From Propionibacterium sp. (GTDB taxonomy: Bacteria > Actinomycetota > Actinomycetes > Actinomycetales > Actinomycetaceae): a DNA stretch of 7,263 nt. The notes beneath the pieces were generated by a model. That model was given only the letters and a program-made list of their open reading frames with translations, did no database searches and was not told where the DNA came from. Position numbers and translations under genes: made by a program. The DNA is taken from positions 1 through 7,263 of the forward strand of contig JAKECL010000084.1 in assembly GCA_030460725.1 (NCBI GenBank). Direction: 5' to 3'. Numbering within the stretch: position 1 is the first letter of the stretch; each line of letters begins with the position of its first letter. Shown piece after piece: positions 1-6,205 of the stretch.

Positions 1-51
1 GAGTCGTCCGGCCCACGTGGGACACGCGGATCCCGCACGGGTCCCGTCCCG

Positions 52-768
52 GTGGTACCCGCCTCCCACGTCTCACCCCGGCGACGCAGGGCCCGCCCGC
101 CTGAGGCTGCCCCCGGGCCGCTGGCGTGGCTGCGCGAGGTCGGACTGGTCCTCGTCCTGGCCGTCGTCCTGTCCTCGCTGTTGCGTGCCTTCGTGGTTCA
201 GGTCTTCTGGATTCCCTCTCCCTCCATGCACGACACGCTGGTCGAGGATGACCGGATTGCCGTCTCGCGGATCTCCGCCTGGACCCACGACATCCGACGT
301 GGCGACGTGGTGGTCTTCAACGACTCGCTGGGCTGGTTGCCCAGCGCCCGTGCCAACGGGGTGGCTGGTGCCCTGCGCTCCGTCGGGGAGTTCATCGGGT
401 TCCTCCCCGCGGACGGGGAACAGACACTGGTCAAGCGCGTCATCGGGGTGGGCGGGGACCACGTCACCTGCTGCACTGCCGCAGGGCGCGTCGAGGTGAA
501 CGGGACAGCACTGGACGAGACCTACGTGGCAGCCGGGCAGTCCCCCTCCACCGTCACCTTCGACGTGGTCGTCCCCGAGGGACACCTGTGGGTGATGGGG
601 GACAACCGTGGAAACTCCGCCGACTCCCGCTTCCACATGACGGGAGGGCAGTCGCCGTTCATCGCAGTCCAGGACGTGGTGGGGCGCGCGCGGTGGGTCA
701 TCTGGCCGATCGACCACTGGAAGGCGCTGGAGGGACGCGAGGTCTTCGACGGCGTGGGTGCGCCATGA
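52..768 (+). CDS. lepB: Signal peptidase I (type I leader peptidase)
   Basis: This membrane-anchored serine protease removes signal peptides from secreted proteins on the outer face of the cytoplasmic membrane. From the GTG at 52 it is 238 residues: a basic, Pro-rich cytoplasmic N-terminus (1-25), one membrane segment (about 28-50), then the S26 catalytic domain. Box B is IPSPSMHDTL with nucleophile Ser58; box D is TLVKRVIGVGGD with general base Lys128; box E is GDNRGNSADSR (183-193). Residues 95-122 form a linker before box D, as is usual in actinobacterial LepB. The reading frame stays open to the left edge with no other start before 52, and no convincing ribosome binding site precedes the GTG, so the true start may lie outside the window. 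Its stop overlaps the rnhB start (ATGA). The family call is very secure; the N-terminus is not. Confidence 0.93.
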   Translation: MVPASHVSPRRRRARPPEAAPGPLAWLREVGLVLVLAVVLSSLLRAFVVQVFWIPSPSMHDTLVEDDRIAVSRISAWTHDIRRGDVVVFNDSLGWLPSARANGVAGALRSVGEFIGFLPADGEQTLVKRVIGVGGDHVTCCTAAGRVEVNGTALDETYVAAGQSPSTVTFDVVVPEGHLWVMGDNRGNSADSRFHMTGGQSPFIAVQDVVGRARWVIWPIDHWKALEGREVFDGVGAP

Positions 769-1502
769 GCCCCACCCGGGTCGCCACGCGCGATGTGGAA
801 CTGCAGCTGTGCTCCCTCCACACAACGGTGGCGGGTATGGACGAGGTCGGGCGAGGTGCTCTGGCAGGTCCCGTCGCCGTCGGCGTGTGCGTGGTCGATG
901 CCACCTGCGGGCCTCCTCCCCAGGGACTCACTGACTCCAAGCGCATGACACCCCGACGCCGGGAAGCCATGTGCGCCCCGGTTCAGCAGTGGGTTCTCAC
1001 CAGCGCCGTCGGATGGGCGAGTGCCGCTGAGGTCGACGCCTGTGGGATCATCACCGCGCTGCGACTGGCAGGACTGCGCGCACTTCGTGCGGTCCGTGCC
1101 GGGGGAGTCCATCCCGGTGTCGTGCTGTTGGACGGCTCCCACGACTGGTTGACGCCCCCCGAGCAGGATCTCTTCACCGCAGGGGACTGCGCCGGTCCGG
1201 GTGTGCCGGTGGTGACGCGGGTGCGCGCGGACCTGGAGTGCGCGGTCGTCTCCGCGGCCTCCGTGCTCGCCAAGGTCAGTCGTGACGCCCGGATGTGTGA
1301 GCTGCCCGACCCCGGGTACGACTGGGCGCACAACAAGGGCTACGCCTCACCGTCCCACGTGCGGGGTCTCTCACGCCTGGGTCCGTGTGAGCTCCACCGC
1401 AGGACGTGGCACCTGCCGGGTGTCACGGCAGGTGACGGCGCGTCGGCCGCCGGGGCCCCGATGGGGCCGAGTGTGCCGGGAGAGGGCATGATGGGACTGT
1501 GA
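765..1502 (+). CDS. rnhB: Ribonuclease HII
   Basis: RNase HII cleaves the RNA strand of RNA:DNA hybrids and starts removal of single ribonucleotides misincorporated into DNA. The 245-residue product has the family signature: GMDEVGRGALAGPV with acidic residues Asp26 and Glu27, LLDGSHDWL with Asp123, and RADLECAVVSAASVLAKVSRD with the fourth acidic residue Asp156. The C-terminal part has the expected GYDWAHNKGYASPSHVRGL and HRRTW blocks (184-215). The tail after about residue 220 (Gly/Ala/Pro rich) is not conserved in the family. The ATG at 765 overlaps the lepB stop as ATGA, pointing to translational coupling; no strong Shine-Dalgarno sequence is visible. Where most RNase HII proteins have a KGDA-type motif around the last aspartate, this one has RVRAD, a variation also expected in actinobacterial members. 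The same lepB-rnhB pair occurs in mycobacteria. Confidence 0.95.
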   Translation: MSPTRVATRDVELQLCSLHTTVAGMDEVGRGALAGPVAVGVCVVDATCGPPPQGLTDSKRMTPRRREAMCAPVQQWVLTSAVGWASAAEVDACGIITALRLAGLRALRAVRAGGVHPGVVLLDGSHDWLTPPEQDLFTAGDCAGPGVPVVTRVRADLECAVVSAASVLAKVSRDARMCELPDPGYDWAHNKGYASPSHVRGLSRLGPCELHRRTWHLPGVTAGDGASAAGAPMGPSVPGEGMMGL

Positions 1503-1801
1503 GCAGTGAGGACATCGAAGGATACGAGAACGCCCTGGAGCTGGAGCTCTTCCGTGAGTACCGCGACGTGGTGGGCCTGTTCACCTATGTCGTGGAGACG
1601 GAACGTCGCTTCTACCTGTGCAACAAGGTCGACATCCAGGCGCATCCCGTCGGTCAGGACGTCTTCTTCGAGCTGACGCTCACCGACGCGTGGGTGTGGG
1701 ACATCTACCGGTCCTCGCGCTTCGTGAAGTCGGTGCGTGTCATCACCTACAAGGACGTCAATGTCGAGGAGCTGTCCAAGCCGGAGCTCGACATTCCCTG
1801 A
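1499..1801 (+). CDS. DUF2469 family protein (Rv2901c-like)
   Basis: This 100-residue acidic, soluble protein has no established function. It closely resembles mycobacterial Rv2901c, which also follows rnhB: shared blocks are the N-terminal M-S-x-E-D-(I/L)-E-x-Y-E, REYRDVVG-F-YVVETERRFYL (19-40), DAWVWD-YR--RFVK-VRV-T-KDVN (63-88), and the C-terminal KPEL. The many aromatic and charged residues in fixed positions suggest a folded domain rather than a linker. No signal peptide or membrane segment is visible. The start is a GTG whose last two bases overlap the rnhB stop (GTGA); a GGGAGAGGG stretch at 1478-1486 could serve as its ribosome binding site, at a rather long distance. It closes the lepB operon: a 262-base gap follows. 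DUF2469 is a family essentially confined to Actinomycetota, so the gene is the best single taxonomic marker here. Family membership is secure; function is unknown. Confidence 0.93.
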   Translation: MSSEDIEGYENALELELFREYRDVVGLFTYVVETERRFYLCNKVDIQAHPVGQDVFFELTLTDAWVWDIYRSSRFVKSVRVITYKDVNVEELSKPELDIP

Positions 1802-1809
1802 AGCTCCAC

Positions 1810-1860
1810 CGGTCCGTGATGTTGCCTGGTGGGTGATGTTGCCCGGTCCGTGAGGCTGCA
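1810..1860 (+). repeat. Three tandem 17-bp direct repeats (iteron-like)
   Basis: Three head-to-tail units are visible: CGGTCCGTGATGTTGCC (1810-1826), TGGTGGGTGATGTTGCC (1827-1843) and CGGTCCGTGAGGCTGCA (1844-1860). Units 1 and 2 share GTGATGTTGCC; units 1 and 3 share CGGTCCGTGA; GGT, GTGA and TGC are kept in all three at the same positions. A weaker match (10 of 17 positions, CATTCCCTGAAGCTCCA at 1792-1808) overlaps the DUF2469 stop codon. There are no spacers, so this is not a CRISPR array. The layout suits a cooperatively bound regulator site or a recent tandem duplication; the sequence cannot tell these apart. Confidence 0.75.
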
Positions 1861-1886
1861 GGGACCCGGGGATCCTCCGACCGGCG

Positions 1887-1914
1887 CCTGGACTGTCTCC
1901 AGGGCACTGTGCCC
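1887..1914. promoter_or_regulatory. Hairpin plus overlapping perfect palindrome
   Basis: CCTGGA (1887-1892) pairs with TCCAGG (1898-1903) around a 5-base loop, and GGGCAC (1902-1907) mirrors GTGCCC (1909-1914) around a single T. The two structures share bases 1902-1903, so they could be mutually exclusive in RNA. Neither has a T-tract, which argues against a classic intrinsic terminator in either direction. The second one has the shape of a dimeric repressor operator. Its role is unknown, and short palindromes are common in GC-rich DNA. Confidence 0.35.
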
Positions 1915-2051
1915 CATGTGGACCGAGAGGCGGCCATGCTGTTCCTCCCAGCCGGTGGGGCTCTGTCCACAGTCGTCCGGGGCCCGCTCCGCGTCCACAG
2001 ACGCCCCCCTGCGTTGCTGCGCCCAGGGGTCCCTGCTGCCACCGTGTGGGT

Positions 2052-2056
2052 GGAGG
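2052..2056 (+). promoter_or_regulatory. Ribosome binding site of yraN (GGAGG)
   Basis: GGAGG lies 7 bases before the ATG at 2064. It is the best Shine-Dalgarno match near this start and decides against the in-frame GTG at 2046, which lies upstream of it and would add only six mostly glycine residues. Confidence 0.75.
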
Positions 2057-2063
2057 TGGTGGC

Positions 2064-2441
2064 ATGCGCAACGATGGACGCCGGGAGCTCGGACGCAGGG
2101 GTGAGGATCTCGCCGTGTCCTTCCTGGAAGGGGAGGGCCTGGAGGTCCTGGACCGCAACTGGCGCGACGGTCCCAGAGGGGAACTCGACGTCGTGGCACA
2201 TGACCGCGCACAGGGCACCCTGGTCTTCGTCGAGGTGCGCACCCGTCGGGGGGCCCTGCGTGGGACGGCCCTGGAGTCCGTCGACGCGCGCAAGGTTGCA
2301 CGGCTGAGGAAGCTGGTCCCTGCGTGGCTGGATGCCCATGACCTGCACGGGAAGGTCAGACTGGACGTCGTGGCGGTGCAGGTGGATCCCCGAGGTGGGA
2401 CGGACCAGCACATCAGGTGGATCCGGGGGATCGGATCGTGA
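2064..2441 (+). CDS. yraN: YraN / UPF0102 family nuclease-like protein
   Basis: This is a 125-residue member of UPF0102 (YraN), a small soluble family with a PD-(D/E)XK endonuclease-like fold and no firmly established role. The family landmarks are all present: G-RGEDLA with Glu13, RNWR (31-34), GELDVV with Asp42, FVEVRTR with Glu57 and Arg59, then Lys77 and the hydrophobic LRKLVPAWL helix. The usual (E)VK lysine is an arginine here, as in many family members. By fold, Glu13/Asp42/Glu57 would form a metal site, which is inference. The stop overlaps the comM start (GTGA), and the yraN-comM-dprA order is conserved in actinobacteria, so a role in handling DNA during uptake or recombination is plausible but unproven. 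The ATG is chosen on its GGAGG ribosome binding site. Confidence 0.92.
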   Translation: MRNDGRRELGRRGEDLAVSFLEGEGLEVLDRNWRDGPRGELDVVAHDRAQGTLVFVEVRTRRGALRGTALESVDARKVARLRKLVPAWLDAHDLHGKVRLDVVAVQVDPRGGTDQHIRWIRGIGS

Positions 2442-4009
2442 ACGCCAACGCCGTGGCCTCCGCCCTCGCAGTCGGCCTGGTGGGCCTGGAGGGGCACCTG
2501 GTGGAGGTCGAGACCCATGTGGGGCGCGGGTTGGTCAGTTTCACCCTGGTCGGGCTCCCGGACACCTCCGTTCGCGAGTCCCGGGAACGCGTGAGAGCTG
2601 CCCTGCAGTCCTGCGGTCTGGAGTCGCTGGACCAGCGCACCACCGTGAGTCTGTCTCCCGCCGACCTGCCGAAGAGCGGGAGTGGGTTCGACCTGGCCGT
2701 GGCCGTGTCGATCCTGGTGGCCACCGCCCAGGTGTCCCCGCGGCTCACCGAGTCCACCGTGTTCGTCGCGGAACTCGGACTGGACGGGAGCCTGCGCAGC
2801 GTGCCGGGGGTGCTGCCCTGTCTGGTCGCCGCCAGCCGTGCGGGCGTGCGCCGCGCGGTGGTCGCGGCCTCCAGCGCCCACGAGGCCGGACTCGTGCCGG
2901 GTGTGGAGGTGCTGGCGCTGGAACACCTGGCCGACGTCGTGGGACACGGCGGGGGTGAGGCGCGCCGCGCCGTCACCCTGGGTCCCGGGACACCCCCACG
3001 CACCCGAGGAGAAGCTGACCCAGGTCCCCGTGGCGCCATCCACGGCTCGCCGGACCTGGCCGAGGTCCGGGGACAGCCTCTGGCCAGGCGGGCCGCAGAG
3101 GTCGCAGCCGCCGGCGGACACCACCTCTTCCTGGTGGGGGAGGCAGGGTCGGGCAAGACGATGCTGGCGAACCGGCTGACCTCCCTGCTTCCCGACCTCG
3201 ACGACCAGACCGCGCTCACGGTGACCTCCCTCCACTCGGTGGCCGGGCTCCTGTCCCCCGGCACAGGCCTGGTGCGCAGACCGCCCTTCCAAGCGCCCCA
3301 CCACTCCGCCACCATGCCCTCCCTCATCGGCGGAGGTGTCGGCATGCCCCGACCCGGGGCCGTCTCCCTGGCGCACGGGGGTGTCCTGCTGCTGGACGAG
3401 GCTGCCGAGTTCTCGCCGGTCGTCCTGGACGCCCTGCGCCAACCCCTGGAGGAGGGGGTCGTGCGCATCCACCGCTCGCGCGCCACCGCCCGCTACCCCG
3501 CCTCCTTCCAACTGGTCATGGCCACGAACCCCTGTCCCTGCGGGAGATCGGGGTCACGCACGGGGGAGTGCACCTGTTCCTCCCTGCAAAGACGTCGCTA
3601 CGTCTCACGGCTGTCGGGCCCACTGCTGGACCGCGTCGACATCCGCATTTCCATGCACTCCCCGAGCCGAGCGGACCTGGCCCTGGACTCCGCGGAGTCC
3701 TCCCAAGCCGTGGCGCGCCGTGTGCGCGAGGCACGCGAACGGGCACGCCAGCGATGGGCACCCCAGGGGTGGGCCGCCAATGCCCAGGTCCCCGGTCCCT
3801 GGCTGCGGGAGCACTCCGGCCTGGACCCGGCACTCGTGGCGCTCCTGGACCGTTCCGTGGACAGGGGAGTGCTCTCCATGCGCGGTGCCGACCGCGTGCT
3901 ACGTCTGGCATGGACGGTGGCCGATCTCGCCGACCACGACCATCCTGACGACACCGACCTCGCCCACGCACTCGCCCTACGGAAGGAGAATCACCGTGGA
4001 ACAGGCTGA
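2438..4009 (+). CDS. comM: ComM/YifB family AAA+ ATPase (Mg-chelatase-like)
   Basis: ComM is a hexameric AAA+ helicase that drives branch migration as incoming DNA is integrated during natural transformation; many non-competent bacteria keep it as YifB. The 523-residue product has an N-terminal Lon-protease-like ChlI domain (about 15-165; VGLPDTSVRESRERVRAAL, ADLPKSGSGFDLAVA), a linker, the AAA+ core with Walker A GEAGSGKT (234-241) and Walker B VLLLDEAAEF (Asp320/Glu321), the NPCPCG block (364-369) followed by C-T-C, the GPLLDR motif (394-399), and the C-terminal Mg-chelatase domain. Walker A reads GEAGSGKT where the family usually has GPPGSGKT; the essential Gly, Lys and Thr remain. The GTG at 2438 overlaps the yraN stop and has GGGGGA seven bases upstream; the GTG at 2417 would add seven residues and is less likely. 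Length is normal for the family. Family call is secure; involvement in competence here is inferred. Confidence 0.95.
   Translation: MNANAVASALAVGLVGLEGHLVEVETHVGRGLVSFTLVGLPDTSVRESRERVRAALQSCGLESLDQRTTVSLSPADLPKSGSGFDLAVAVSILVATAQVSPRLTESTVFVAELGLDGSLRSVPGVLPCLVAASRAGVRRAVVAASSAHEAGLVPGVEVLALEHLADVVGHGGGEARRAVTLGPGTPPRTRGEADPGPRGAIHGSPDLAEVRGQPLARRAAEVAAAGGHHLFLVGEAGSGKTMLANRLTSLLPDLDDQTALTVTSLHSVAGLLSPGTGLVRRPPFQAPHHSATMPSLIGGGVGMPRPGAVSLAHGGVLLLDEAAEFSPVVLDALRQPLEEGVVRIHRSRATARYPASFQLVMATNPCPCGRSGSRTGECTCSSLQRRRYVSRLSGPLLDRVDIRISMHSPSRADLALDSAESSQAVARRVREARERARQRWAPQGWAANAQVPGPWLREHSGLDPALVALLDRSVDRGVLSMRGADRVLRLAWTVADLADHDHPDDTDLAHALALRKENHRGTG
3983..3988 (+). promoter_or_regulatory. Ribosome binding site of dprA (AAGGAG)
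   Basis: AAGGAG lies 7 bases before the GTG at 3996, inside the last codons of comM. It is the strongest Shine-Dalgarno sequence in the window and fixes the dprA start; the open frame further upstream is comM read out of phase. Confidence 0.85.
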
Positions 4010-5165
4010 GCTGTCGGACCCGCGCGTGAGGAGTGCCTTCTGGTGCGCCGTGGTGGAGCCCGGTGACATGCATGCCCACGCGCTTCGCCACGCTCTGGGT
4101 GACCAGGAGGCACTCGACTGGGCACTGGCACCTGCACCCGGCCCCCTCCCACCCCGGGTCGCACGCGACGAACGGGGCCGCCCTCGTGGATGGGTGGAAG
4201 CCTGGCAGCGCTGGCACCCCAGGGCCGTGGTGGCGGACCCCGTGAGGGACATCGCCGAGCTGGAGTCCCTGGGAGGACATCTGGTGCTCCCCGGGGAGCC
4301 CGGATGGCCTGTCGGGCTGGAGGACCTGGGAGCTGAGGCACCTCACGCCCTGTGGGTCCTGGGAAGACTGGCTCCCGGAGTCGCGGTGTCCCTGGTGGGG
4401 GCGCGTGCCGCGACCTCCTACGGCACCCGCGTCGCAGCGGACATGGCTCTGGAGGTCGCGGAGGCGGGTGTCGACATCGTCTCCGGAGGGGCGTTCGGTA
4501 TCGATGCGGCTGCCCACCGTGGCGCGCTGGCCACTCCTGGGGGCCACACGACGGCGGTGATGGCGGGCGGTCTGGCGAATCCCTACCCTGCAGCCCACCG
4601 CGACCTCCTGACCGAGATCGCACACAGGGGTGCCGTGGTCTCGGAGGTCCCTCCGTCCTGGAGACCCGCCAAGTGGCGCTTCCTGGGCCGCAACAGGGTG
4701 ATCGCCGCCCTCAGTGGAGCGACAGTCGTGGTGGAGGCGTCCCTGCGGTCGGGCGCCCTGTCCACGGCGCGGCGCGCCGGAGACCTGGCGCGCCACGTGG
4801 GCGCAGTCCCCGGGCCGCTCACCTCGGACGCCTCCAGCGGGTGCCACCTGTTGATCAGGGAGCAGGCCACCCTGGTCCGGGGCGGAGCGGACGTCCTGGA
4901 GATGGTGAGCGCGTTGGGCACTCTCACCACTGGGAGCGCTCCGGGTGCCCCCGTCGTCACCGACACCGGCACCGATGCCCTCCCACCTGCCCAGCGCAGG
5001 GTCTGGGAGGCGCTGCCCAGGCGCGCCGGCACCACGCTGGAGCGTCTGGTGAGGGCATCTGGGATGGCGGAGAAGGAGGTGCTGGGGGCCGTGGCCAGAC
5101 TGGAGTTGGAGGGGCTGGTGGTCGCCCACCCCTCGGGGTGGGCCCGCGCACCGGGCGCCCGGTGA
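3996..5165 (+). CDS. dprA: DNA processing protein DprA (Smf)
   Basis: DprA binds single-stranded DNA arriving by transformation and loads RecA on it; it acts in the cytoplasm. The 389-residue product has a variable N-terminal region (1-115), then the Rossmann-like DNA-binding domain: SLVGARAATSYG (132-143), SGGAFGIDAAAHRGAL (163-178), the GLANPYP block (192-198), GRNRVIAALS (231-240), VVVEASLRSGALSTARRAG (244-262), and VPGPLTSDASSGCHLLI (271-287). A C-terminal winged-helix domain, seen in many DprA proteins, spans about 330-385 (PAQRRVWEAL ... LVRASGMAEKEVLGAVARLELEGLV). FLGRNR replaces the FPxRNR seen in most bacteria. It overlaps comM by 14 bases, so the two are co-transcribed and probably translated together. 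No frameshift or damage is visible. The family call is very secure; whether the organism is transformable cannot be told from this window. Confidence 0.95.
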   Translation: MEQAELSDPRVRSAFWCAVVEPGDMHAHALRHALGDQEALDWALAPAPGPLPPRVARDERGRPRGWVEAWQRWHPRAVVADPVRDIAELESLGGHLVLPGEPGWPVGLEDLGAEAPHALWVLGRLAPGVAVSLVGARAATSYGTRVAADMALEVAEAGVDIVSGGAFGIDAAAHRGALATPGGHTTAVMAGGLANPYPAAHRDLLTEIAHRGAVVSEVPPSWRPAKWRFLGRNRVIAALSGATVVVEASLRSGALSTARRAGDLARHVGAVPGPLTSDASSGCHLLIREQATLVRGGADVLEMVSALGTLTTGSAPGAPVVTDTGTDALPPAQRRVWEALPRRAGTTLERLVRASGMAEKEVLGAVARLELEGLVVAHPSGWARAPGAR

Positions 5166-5187
5166 GGTGCACGCAGGGCGGGATCCC

Positions 5188-5193
5188 TACGAT
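5188..5193 (+). promoter_or_regulatory. Candidate -10 box of a leaderless xerC promoter
   Basis: TACGAT fits the actinobacterial -10 pattern TANNNT and ends 6 bases before the ATG at 5200, so transcription would begin at or next to the A of the start codon. No Shine-Dalgarno sequence stands at the usual distance from this ATG, as expected for a leaderless message. The -35 region (about 5164-5171, at the dprA stop) shows no good match to TTGACA. The promoter would let xerC be expressed apart from the comM-dprA operon. Confidence 0.55.
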
Positions 5194-5199
5194 GGCCCC

Positions 5200-6117
5200 A
5201 TGAGCGAGGCCGCGGTCCTGGAACAGTGGGCCACCCATCTGAGCGACGTCAGGGGACTCTCCGACAACACCGTGCGCGCCTACCTCGCCGATCTCCACTC
5301 GCTCCTGGATCACCTGGACCTCTCCGACGAGAGCCCGGCCCCCCGGGCGCTCGCGGATGTCTTGACGACGCGCGCACTGCGGGGCTGGCTGGCTGCTCTC
5401 GCCGAGGCAGGTGCCTCGCGCTCAACCCTGGCCCGCCACACTGCCTCGGCGCGCAGCTTCACCGAATGGGCGCATGGACGTGGCCTCCTGCCCAGTGATC
5501 CCGCTCTGCAGTTGCTTTCACCCAGACCCGACCAACGCCTGCCCGAGGTTCTCGGTCACGGCGAGATCACCCGTCTCCTGGACCGTGCCAGACAGGAAGC
5601 CCAGGACGACGCCCCCCAAGCGCTGAGGGACTGGTCGGCCCTGGAGATGCTCTACGCCACGGGGACACGTATAGCGGAGCTGTGCTCCCTGGACCTGGAC
5701 AGTGTCATGTCCTCCACGCAGTCCCTGCGGGTCGTCGGCAAGGGCGACAAGGAACGGGTGGTGCCCTTCGGGGACCCTGCGGCCCAGGCGCTTCAGGCGT
5801 GGATGGACAGGGGCCGTCCCCGCCTGTGGACCCCTGCCAGCGGGTCGGCCCTCTATCTGGGTGCGAGGGGGGGAAGGGTCGACCAGCGCATCATGCGGGG
5901 CGCGCTGCACCGTCTCACTGCCCGCGCCGGGGTGCACGATGTGGCGCCCCACGGTCTGCGTCACACGGCTGCCACCCACATGCTGGAGGGCGGGGCGGAC
6001 CTGAGGTCGGTCCAGGAGCTGTTGGGTCATGCCTCCCTGCAGACGACCCAGCGCTACACCCACGTCGACTCCGCCCGTCTCTCGGCCGTCTACCGTCAGG
6101 CCCATCCACGCGCCTGA
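5200..6117 (+). CDS. xerC: Tyrosine recombinase XerC
   Basis: XerC works with XerD at the dif site to resolve chromosome dimers before division. The 305-residue product has the usual length and two domains: an N-terminal SAM-like core-binding domain (1-100; LSDNTVRAYLADL, STLARHTASARSFTEWA) and the catalytic domain (110-305). The catalytic set is complete: Arg157 in ATGTRIAEL, Lys181 in VGKGDKERVVPFG, His251 and Arg254 in APHGLRHTAATHMLEGGADLR, His277 in LLGHASL, and nucleophile Tyr286 in TTQRYTHVD. The closing QAHPRA is typical of XerC. The ATG at 5200 is preferred because a -10 box sits just upstream; a GTG at 5167 in the same frame would add 11 residues unlike the family. Location next to dprA is the usual actinobacterial place for xerC, so a phage or transposon integrase is unlikely. 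No dif-like site was recognised nearby. Confidence 0.95.
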   Translation: MSEAAVLEQWATHLSDVRGLSDNTVRAYLADLHSLLDHLDLSDESPAPRALADVLTTRALRGWLAALAEAGASRSTLARHTASARSFTEWAHGRGLLPSDPALQLLSPRPDQRLPEVLGHGEITRLLDRARQEAQDDAPQALRDWSALEMLYATGTRIAELCSLDLDSVMSSTQSLRVVGKGDKERVVPFGDPAAQALQAWMDRGRPRLWTPASGSALYLGARGGRVDQRIMRGALHRLTARAGVHDVAPHGLRHTAATHMLEGGADLRSVQELLGHASLQTTQRYTHVDSARLSAVYRQAHPRA

Positions 6118-6120
6118 GGA

Positions 6121-6158
6121 GTCCCGCACCCGGCTCCGTGCCGCTCGGCAGGTGGGAC
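6121..6158. terminator. Possible bidirectional terminator between convergent genes
   Basis: Between the xerC stop and the end of the opposing M23 gene, GTCC..CACC (6121-6130, with a 2-base bulge) can pair with GGTGGGAC (6151-6158), enclosing a small inner hairpin TGCC-GCTC-GGCA (6139-6150). Position between two converging genes fits a shared terminator. There is no T-run on either side, which is common in GC-rich actinobacteria, so the call rests on location and pairing only. Confidence 0.35.
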
Positions 6159-6205
6159 CACATCCCCGGTCCCGGAGGGCGCAGAACCCTCAGGATCATG
6201 TCAGA

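Larger units (their letters stand above)
1802..2063. other. Intergenic region between the lepB and yraN-comM-dprA operons
   Basis: This is the only long gap between co-directional genes in the window. It holds three tandem 17-bp repeats (1810-1860), a 6-bp-stem hairpin (1887-1903), a 13-bp palindrome (1902-1914), two copies of GTCCACAG (1965-1972 and 1993-2000), and the yraN ribosome binding site. One forward frame is open across it, but its translation is rich in Pro/Arg/Ala with no recognisable domain and runs out of phase into yraN, so I do not call a gene. I see no good -35/-10 pair, although a promoter for yraN-comM-dprA is expected here. A terminator for the upstream operon is not obvious: neither hairpin is followed by a run of T. 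Confidence 0.6.

Noticed and set aside
1810..1860. CRISPR-like array
   Set aside because: Units are 17 bp and directly abutting with no spacers, only three copies, and no cas genes are present.
1909..2307. Forward open frame crossing the 1802-2063 gap into yraN
   Set aside because: It overlaps yraN out of phase, has no domain and no good start; yraN has the family motifs and ribosome binding site.
2417..2437. Alternative comM start at GTG 2417
   Set aside because: It would overlap yraN by 25 bases; the GTG at 2438 gives the same GTGA coupling as elsewhere here and has GGGGGA at the right distance.
1340..3511. Very long minus-strand open frame (723 codons) opposite rnhB, DUF2469, yraN and comM
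   Set aside because: It lies antisense to four well-recognised genes, and its translation is rich in Gly, Arg, Pro and His with no domain. GC-rich codon bias keeps antisense frames free of stops.
3516..5129. Minus-strand open frame (537 codons) opposite comM and dprA
   Set aside because: Same reasoning: antisense to conserved genes, low-complexity composition, no recognisable motif.
5167..6117. xerC as an integrase of a mobile element, or start at GTG 5167
   Set aside because: The protein has XerC length and ending, sits in the standard dprA-xerC context and no attachment-site repeats or phage genes were seen. The GTG start would add 11 residues before a better-placed ATG.
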